Shown here in pieces: positions 56,958 to 64,000 of a DNA stretch of 64,000 nt (position 1 is its first letter; each line of letters begins with the position of its first letter). The position numbers were made by a program, and so were the translations under genes. The notes below the pieces were generated by a model. It saw nothing but the letters and a program-made list of their open reading frames with translations. It made no database searches and was not told where the DNA came from. The DNA is from Desmodesmus armatus (taxonomy: Eukaryota; Chlorophyta; Chlorophyceae; Sphaeropleales; Scenedesmaceae). Location of the stretch: the NCBI GenBank assembly GCA_007449985.2, contig VIIQ02000092.1, forward strand, positions 112,001 through 176,000. Direction: 5' to 3'.

Positions 56958-58073
56958 TATGCGTGTCGCATGCCAGATCCAAGAGACAGTTGTGAATTTG
57001 CATTTTCAGGAAGCTGCTGCTGAGCATTCTCGCCACTGGCCAGCATACTGGTCTTTGGAAGGAACCACAACTGGCAAGGCACAGCAGGCCTGCACATGTC
57101 ACAGAGTTGCTGCTGCATCACACCTCACAACTTTATGCTGAGCATGTGGGGTCTCAGTGCAGCTGCCTGGTAAAGCAGCAAGCCCCCCCCCCCACACCTT
57201 CAGCTGCAGCCATTGGGGACCCAATAGCCAGGCATACTGCCAGGACAAGCAAACACCGCACACCTGCACAGTGCAATGCAATCGAAATTTGTGTCAGGTG
57301 TGTACATCACGGCAGCAAGCACTGGAAACAGCAAGCACGCCATTGCGATCACCTCGTGGCATGCTCCTCATGCTGAAGACTCGTGGGCTTCAGATCGTTG
57401 CAGTTGCTTCAGCGTTACTGAAAGTTGAGGGTTGGTGGTGGTGCTGGACGTCTTTCTGCGCTTTATAGTGCGATTTGTGGTCGGCCGGGCCCACTGGTGA
57501 CTGGAAGGTTAGCGGAAGGTGACAGTGTGTCCGTGTGCTGTCCATAAAGAAATGCAGGAACCAAGCATGCTCCATCGTGCATCACTTTATATCCATGTAG
57601 ATAACATTATTGCTCTTTATTTGCGACTTGCAGTCAGCTTGGCCGGTCTGTACTGCAACGAGATCAGTGCTAAAACGAGCACGCGCAGAGCTGAAATGAA
57701 GCTTGCATCTTGAGTTTGAGCAATTGAAGACGCAATCTGCCTCTCTTGAGAGTGAAATGTATGTTTTGCAAGGACCAGCCGATCACCTTCGAGTCATCTA
57801 TGGGCGACCTTCCAGTCACCTGCAGCACACAAAAAAGCTCGCAAGCTGTCCTGATGCTGTCCATGTTCCCTTTGACGCAGAAATGCTTGGGTGTGGTTGT
57901 TTGACCCAGTATGATTACTGTACACCCTCTTGCCTTGCTTGCACCCGCAGTGCCCTCACTGAGTGACTGCTGTTCCAACGCTCACGGGCAACTGCAGCCA
58001 CCCCGACCACGCAAACATCTCATCAACAACGTCTATAAACGTGCAGGCAAAACCTACAGTCTAAACAACGGCA
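56958..58073. other. Probable 5' region of the hevein gene and spacer to the next plus-strand gene
   Basis: The possible signal-peptide exon at 57343-57311 (minus) lies here. GGTGACTGGAAGGT at about 57495-57508 and ACCTTCCAGTCACC at about 57807-57820 form a short inverted repeat 300 bp apart. No gene is supported in the remainder; both promoters should be in this stretch. Confidence 0.4.
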
Positions 58074-59417
58074 ATGGCAGGTGAGCTGGGCGCTTGCCTG
58101 GCGCGTGCACACAATTGTGGTAAGCTACTGCTGCTGCTGCCAGCGGCTGCAGGATGGGATGCCATGCTGAGCGAGCAGTTGCAAAGGCTGTCAGGGGAAA
58201 CCAATGCCTGGCTGAGTTGCTCCAAATCGCAGCTGCACGCCACTTCTGACACTGCAGGTACTTTGACGCAAGCCCCCCCCCCCCCCCAGAGCCAAGCGCC
58301 TGTGGAGGCCCTCGGCAGACAATCACAGACCGTGTGTATTTCAACAAAGTGTTGAGCTTTGCCTGGGGACGTCCCGCATGGATGCAGAACACCAACAGCT
58401 CCAACCTACAGCGGCAGTGTCTCACTTTCCAGTGGGCGATCTCAGCAAGACACAAGGCCTTGTATCTCTCGACCCTGTGCCCAAAAAAGTAAGGTCAGCA
58501 ACATCACCCCACGCCTGCGTTCCGCAGTCCATCCACCGGCGTGCAGCATAGCAGCTATTCATTGCCGTAGTGCATTGGCAAAGGTGTGCAGCAGCTGGCT
58601 TGGAGGTAAGTGCCGACAGTGGTGGCGCGACGGACACAAGTCACACTATGACTCCAGGAGTGATCAGCACTACTAGGCTAGAAAAGAAAGCTCAAAACAA
58701 TGAGCTTGTTCAGGGTGTGCTCACCTTGCCTGCCTGAAAAAACCCCTAAATGGCCTGTTACGGCCAGCACGCGTGTGGCACTCATGTGCCTGGGTTGTGC
58801 ACCCACTGTTGGACAGCATGGTCAAGCTCAGTAGCCAGCACATGCGTACACTGTTGACAGCGTTTGCCAACCATCTCTTAGCTCCCTGTTCGCCCATTGT
58901 TTTGCTCGTTTGCCGACCTGCACCATTCTCAGGTCGTTGCCACCGACCACATGATCGACTGAAGACCACCATCTGGTTCTGGTCAACCTCACAGTTCGTG
59001 AAGCGCAGCTTCTGCTTTCCAGACTGGTCGCTACACACCTACAGCCACAGACGCTGCAGCAGGGCGTGTGGCAGGCTTTGGTGAGTAACCAATGGGCCAC
59101 CCAGTCATGTGCTGACTGTCCGTATGCTAGCACACCATGCAGCACCTTGCCACCTGCTGAGCAACTGCTTCGCCTGATCATACACAGTGTTGCGGCGAGC
59201 AGTGTCCAACTGCACAGCTTCTGTTGCCGCCTCCTGCTGATGCTGCCATCTGACAGGTCTCAGGTGATCACCGACAGCGGACTGAGTGCAGGCAGCGCAC
59301 AACCACAGAGCAGAGGGCGACCGCATCGGCTGCTTCAAGCGCTATGCTGAGATCATAGGCGCGGCAGCTGGTGACAACCTGGACTCAGTTTGCGGGGCAA
59401 ACCAGCTGCCCTACTAA
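58074..59417 (+). CDS. Unknown protein, spliced gene model incomplete
   Basis: I do not recognise this protein. An ATG at 58074 opens MAGELGACLARAHNCGKLL and then runs to a GTACTT donor near 58255. A middle exon ends in DPVPKK before a GTAAGG donor near 58489. A further exon ends in LVATHLQPQTLQQGVWQAL before GTGAGT at 59081. The best-supported piece is the last exon, 59292-59417, which after a TGCAG acceptor reads in phase 0 AAHNHRAEGDRIGCFKRYAE, continues as GAAAGDNLDSVCGANQLPY and stops at TAA. Exon borders in the middle are uncertain. No signal peptide, membrane segment or known motif is evident. Confidence 0.4.
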
Positions 59418-60314
59418 GGCAGGCTTGCGCATGCGAGACGCGGCCAAAGCCAAATGACATGAGGCAGCATTCTGTGTCATATGATATATATATGCATTCT
59501 GTGATGTGCATATGCATATGCATATGCATTCTGTGATATGCATATGCATTCTGTGATGTGCACGACCAGGCATGGGCCGTTATGCCATCCTGCCGGTACC
59601 TCAGAGCGTACGACGCTTCAGCATGCTGCTAATGGCCACTGGCCAGTGGCAGTGCTGTAGCCGTCGCAGTCCGGCATGCTGATCTAGGTGCGGGGCGCCT
59701 GCAGGCTGTAGTACAGCTGCAAGTACAGGCCCATGCCATGGATGATCCGTTCCTGTTATCTGTTATCTGTATAGTGTGGCAACAGTGTTTGTGAGAAGGT
59801 CAGGCAAGGTGACAGCCATTTCTTGCAACAGTGTTATGGTTGCGGCTTGTGGTCCCCCGGCCCCGCTAGCAGGCTGCTGCCATAATCCTGAATGCTGAGC
59901 AACACTGCGACCGCCTGCCGTGCTGACAACACATGCGGCATGCCTCTCTGCACATCTGGTGAGGCGGCAGGTGCATAGCAATCATTGCCGGGGTTGTGCA
60001 GCCGGATTGTGCTGCCAGCAGGGCTTGTTGCCTTGCAGTGCTGCTTGCTGCAGCAGTTGTGGGGATTCCCCTTTGTTGGTGTGTCTGCACTAGGCTTTGC
60101 AGGCACGTTAAGTCAGAGCACATGTGACATGTTTGCTGATATACTCCATGTGACGTATGTAAGTATGGGCTTAAGCAAGTACCATGGTGTCTGTAGCACA
60201 GCATATCGTGCCCAGGGCAGTGTCATGTGACAGCCAGCAGTACAAATCCCTCACGTACTAAGCCCGGTTCCGCGCTTTCACGATCACAGTGAGCTTTACA
60301 ATGAGTACAACTTC
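59418..60314. other. Spacer with ATGCAT-type microsatellite
   Basis: At about 59478-59562 ATATGC/GCATAT alternates with CATTCTGTGATRTGCATATG, four times. No gene is seen in the rest. Confidence 0.6.
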
Positions 60315-60665
60315 ATGCAGCCAAAGCCCCTCTTCAGCTTGCATGCGCCACAGATCATCAGGGCTGGGCCCCGCCCCACATCAGCAGTACTTGCACTCAG
60401 CAGCTTGCAGCTGGCCAGCCGGCACCTGCAGCTGGACAAGGACAGCACAAGGACTTTCAGATCATCAGAGGCAAAATGGCAGCTGTATAAGTTCATTTTG
60501 GGCTTTGCAAGCAAGGTCAGGCCCCAAACTGGCCCAGTGGTGTTCGCCAATGCCAGTGTACACCGGTCGTATGTTACCAACGCTTCTATAATAAATTATT
60601 TCCGACGCGGTATCTGCACCTGCCGCACTCTCAAGAGCGCGCCGTTACAACTTCCATCCTTTTAA
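60315..60665 (+). CDS. Doubtful open reading frame, unknown
   Basis: A 116-codon frame (MQPKPLFSLHAPQIIRAGP...), open also upstream to about 60250 (HDHSELYNEYNF). Residue composition is protein-like, but no domain, clear acceptor or partner exon is visible, and it stops 4 bases before the next ATG at 60670. It may be an upstream exon or leader of that gene, or chance. Confidence 0.25.
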   Translation: MQPKPLFSLHAPQIIRAGPRPTSAVLALSSLQLASRHLQLDKDSTRTFRSSEAKWQLYKFILGFASKVRPQTGPVVFANASVHRSYVTNASIINYFRRGICTCRTLKSAPLQLPSF

Positions 60666-60669
60666 AAGG

Positions 60670-62029
60670 ATGCTGCTGGTGTTTCTTGTTCATCGCGCTC
60701 CAGCACAGGCCTATCAAAGACGACGCAGCTGTCGTATTCGTCCAATCAGCGCAATGTCACACCCCGTCCTGTCTGCTTTTGGCACCCCCCAGTTGTCAAC
60801 CCCTTGGGGCGAGCTCAACTCCAACCCCTTGGGGTCGGACATCGATATAGATGCATTTCTTGACCACTTGCTTGCGGGAAACAGTCAGCCCAGCAACAGG
60901 ACCGCTGAAACCACCCCCCACGAGCCAGCTGGCCCACTTGCAGCATGCAGCTGCGCAGCTGCAGCAGGTGGTCTCAGGCTTGGAACCCCTACGAGACAGC
61001 TTCACAGCAGTGATACGCTGATCCCTAGCCTCGTGGCTGCCGCAGAGGCCGCAGCAGCAGCGGCACCAGGTGCTAGCAGCGCGGGGTGCTTTCTGCAAAT
61101 GCAGCAGCAGCCACCAGCAGCCCTCTGGGACATTCAGGGGCCACCAACAGCTGCAGGCTTAGCTGCTGCTGCAGGCAGCGGACCACCAAAGCTGCAGATG
61201 CCTTAAGTACTGCCCCAGGGGTTGTGGCCAGCAGGCAGCAGTTTGCAGCCTCCAACATTCAGCAGCAGCATCTTTGCTGCTGCCTCCTTCCAAGCAGCAG
61301 GAACATCTGCTGACTACACCGCCAGCCTGCATCTGCAGCAGGGACCGCTGGGGACTCGGGCCACCTCATCAGGACAGCTGGGAATCAACAGCAGCTCAGG
61401 AGAACAGAGCCTTCTGGCTTTGCCCATCGGCATGAGGAGGGCAGATAGTATCAGCATCTCAGCAGTTGCAGCAAGCAAACCGCTGAAGCGCACGTACAAG
61501 CCCAAAAAAGCGCAGGTGCTGGAAATTGAGGTGCGCACAACAGCATGAGGTCAACAACAGAACACCGTCCTGAGGACAGTTTGGCCACCCACGAGGTCTT
61601 ATCATGTGCCAGCAAGGATCATGGGTCCAGAATTCCGTCCCACTGGCACAGCCACTGCAAAGCAGGCTGCACCTTGCCTGCCTGCCTGCCTGCTGATTTT
61701 TGCATGACTGGTGTGCATGTGTGCTACTGCAGGTTGAACACAGCAGGGCCGTCAACGAGAAGCTACGCGCACAGCTACAGGCGCTGCAGCAGGAGACCAG
61801 CACACTTGCACGACAGATAGGCACCATGCAGCACCAGATCAGCCTCTCACAGGCAACCAACAGTCGCCTTCGCGCTGAGGTCACCCAAAACCAGGAGCTG
61901 TTGACCACAGTGACTAAACACGTGCAGGAGGGGCAGCTGGAGCAGCAGCGCAAGCAGCAGCGAAGTCAAAAGCTTGTGCAGCTGCTGACAGAGCTGCTGC
62001 CTGAAATCATTCAGGACCTGGCAAGGTAG
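60670..62029 (+). CDS. Coiled-coil (leucine-zipper-like) protein, possible transcription factor
   Basis: Two well-supported exons close the gene. One (up to 61530) ends in SKPLKRTYKPKKAQVLEIE at a GTGCGC donor. The next (61733-62029) begins VEHSRAVNEKLRAQLQAL, contains heptad-like ATNSRLRAEV and ends ELLPEIIQDLAR before TAG. The basic stretch followed directly by a coiled coil recalls bZIP proteins, but the N-x7-R basic signature is not visible, so DNA binding is a guess. Upstream, ATGs at 60670 or 60754 (MSHPVLSAFGTPQLSTPWGE) open an Ala/Gln-rich region with an acidic DIDIDAFLDHLL segment. The same frame meets TAA at 61204-61206 before resuming. An intron ending at CCCCAG (about 61219) would bypass it, joining GLWPAGSSLQPPTF in phase. 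Confidence 0.55.
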
Positions 62030-64000
62030 CAGCGTACAGCGTGACGTGCAGTCGCTGATGGTCATATGCAGTGGTCGAGTTGTTCAGTGGTGATCGGTGG
62101 GTCTTAGACAGTCTTATGAGCAGGTGGGCGGCCTAATATTGTCAAGTTTTTTGCAAGCCACCCAACAGGGTGTCAGGGTGTGTTGCACGTGCGGGATACA
62201 TGCGCGTCACATGCCAGCAATGATTTCAGGCACACCACTTGGCACGTGCCACGGTGTGGGTTGGCTCAAGCAGGTGTTATCATCTTGTTTCTTTGTGTCA
62301 CGTGCACTAGACGGATCCGCATTGTGCCCTGCGGCTTTTGCTTTGTGGCAAATGCACAGTGCGATGACTCCTATGGCCGCAGGGGCTGCAGGCTGGCGTG
62401 GCCATCTGCGCAGCTCATGCTGACATCTGTAGTCCGACTGCATGGCATGGTTGATCTCCTGGGCCCAACCTGACCCAGTCACTGGGTAGACCACGCTGGT
62501 CTAGGTCGTCATGTACCTGACTGATGATGTTTGGCACTGTGCATTGGCACAGTCACTGAACTTGTTTTGCTTCAACTGTTTTACTTGTTTGTTGGCCCAA
62601 CTTGGGCTTCCGCAGCGGCAAGAAGCTGCTCCGAAGCGGCTTGTGCTTTATTGCAATGCAGCAAACTAGCGCTCCCTAGGCCAGCCTTTTCAACAAGGCT
62701 CCTGCATGCTATGCAGGCCCTTTGAGGAATTATCCAGGCAGAATGAAGAAAGTGTTGCTGATCTGTTGAGATGTGGACACAGGATACTGCTTCTGCCTTG
62801 TTTGCCCAAGCTAGAGTGCCTTGTTTGCCTAAGCTTGTTACTGGTTTGTATTTGCCAGCATGTGCATTGTAAGTTTGTTGCGCACAGTACATTCCGCACA
62901 GTACACTAGTGTGATTGTTGGATTGTGCATTGTGTAGAGATATGTCTATGTGTGTACGTGACCGTATGCAGCTGCTTGAGTGCTCCAAGCACTTGCCATG
63001 TGTATGGTGCTCGGTTTGCCTGCTCCGCACTGCTGAGGGCTTTAGTGCAGCTGCATGCCATGCCTTGAGGCACACCGCCAGCCGAAGGCTTGGAAAGCGT
63101 GATCCTAGTTCCAAGCAGTGCATTGCTCCATTGCCAAGGCCAGATGTGATCTCACATTGTTAAACTGTGGTTGCGCCCCTCAGGGGCTCATGTTTCAGGC
63201 TGAGCATGTTCCTGGTGTTGTGGGTGTGTGCCGCACAGTGTGTATGCTGTTGCTGGGTGATGTTTGGCAGGGCTGCAGTGGCATGGTCGTGTCGCCAGAC
63301 ATGTGGGCCGTCCTTTGCACAAGAGTCTTGAACTTTCTCAGGAGCCACCTGTGGCATCCGATGCCAGAGTCTGGCTACCATGGTGGATGCATCATATGCC
63401 TTACGAACCGTGAATTGGGCTCAGCTTTTGAGTAGCTCAAAGGTTTTGGACTCAGAAGATTCCACACAAGTTGTACTGAGTTTACCCCTGCTGTCGCTGG
63501 TGTCTTCTGCTAATGTTTTCCCCCTGGAACATCTCAGTGTTTTTACAGAGTGGACAGGTCTGTCGCCAGAGCGTGCAGAGCATCTGTACGATGTGTTCCT
63601 TGCTGGTGCCAGTGCTTTTGCTTATCTACGAAACCCCTTGGCACTTGCGTGTGTTTGTTGATGACACATTGTATCAGGACTGTTTCTAGACCCTGGAGTG
63701 AAGACAGTCTTGGTCAGTCTCGTGGGCCATTCTATGCCTGGTTAGTCTTGCAAGATGTGAGGATGGTCATGCATATGACTTAAATGGGATGCCAGCCTTT
63801 AGACTGATTTTTTCGTGTTCCCCATTGAACCACATTACCTGCTTCTCATCGTCATTGGGTGCAAACACATAAGGCACAGCTGTCTGTAGTGGTATGCAGG
63901 GCATGTAAAGACCAATGAGCCGTTAGCAAGCTGCATGTTGAGATTGCAGGCCAAGCTGTGTGTGAGATAATGACCAACAGCCACCTTTGGGACGGATTTT
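62030..64000. other. Nothing recognised to the end of the window
   Basis: No splice-consistent exons or known motifs on either strand. The frames 62581-63123 (minus, 180 codons) and 63380-63661 (plus) have no supporting features. The first few hundred bases should be the 3' UTR of the coiled-coil gene. Confidence 0.45.

Noticed and set aside
60670..62029. Canonical bZIP transcription factor
   Set aside because: A basic patch and coiled coil are present, but the N-x7-R signature of bZIP basic regions is not visible, so only a coiled-coil call is made.
62581..63123. 180-codon minus-strand frame near the end of the window
   Set aside because: No motif, no splice-site-bounded structure, composition typical of unselected sequence.

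Overview
This window looks like nuclear DNA of a green alga, most likely of the order Chlamydomonadales. The genes are densely split by short GT-AG introns. Proteins carry long Ala/Gln/Pro-rich low-complexity tracts and a Pro-rich wall-type linker. Telomere-like TTTAGGG blocks occur, microsatellites are common, and the gene set fits: a GH9 cellulase, a CDPK and a secreted metzincin of a type also common in bacteria. Species is not determinable; a Haematococcus-like alga is only a guess. No tRNA, rRNA, CRISPR array or bacterial-style operon was seen.

Layout. 1-9490 (+): GH9 endoglucanase, 5' end outside the window, followed by a very long Pro/Ala/Lys/Gln-rich C-terminal region and a decayed tandem array. 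10708-11475: a 760-bp non-autonomous DNA transposon with 17-bp terminal inverted repeats and TTAA target duplication. 11476-17910: no recognisable gene. 17911-21852 (-): complete CDPK, 10 exons, 551 aa. 22815-23378 (+): 72-aa small membrane-type protein, two exons. 24693-27928 (-): DUF89 damage-control phosphatase, 8 exons, 402 aa, with one GC-AG intron. 28880-36984 (+): BTB-BACK-discoidin-like protein, 13 exons, 561 aa, divergent from the DUF89 gene. 36985-41900: repeats, telomere-like palindrome, GT microsatellite and one doubtful ORF. 41918-49840 (+): secreted metzincin protease, about 15 exons, 692 aa. 49841-55624: no gene recognised. 55625 to about 56957 or further (-): hevein-type chitin-binding protein with a C-terminal beta-barrel-like domain and a frameshift. 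58074-59417 (+): unknown spliced gene. 60670-62029 (+): coiled-coil (zipper-like) protein.

For the CDPK, DUF89, BTB and metzincin genes I assigned exon borders by hand and checked that reading phases add up. The GH9 phases are consistent through its eighth exon and into the ninth. Three encoded proteins (GH9, metzincin, hevein protein) are probably secreted or wall/matrix proteins, but nothing shows they act together.

The most striking property is structural. In the GH9 and BTB genes, pieces spanning an exon edge and its splice site have been tandemly copied into the neighbouring intron again and again (at least eight separate sites). This yields arrays of pseudo-exons and decoy splice sites. 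Other notable items are the TTAA element, a 161-bp near-perfect foldback inside a BTB intron, palindromic GC-rich repeats of organelle type at 38.05-38.21 kb, and GT-rich strand asymmetry that extends kilobases past gene ends and flips between convergent genes.
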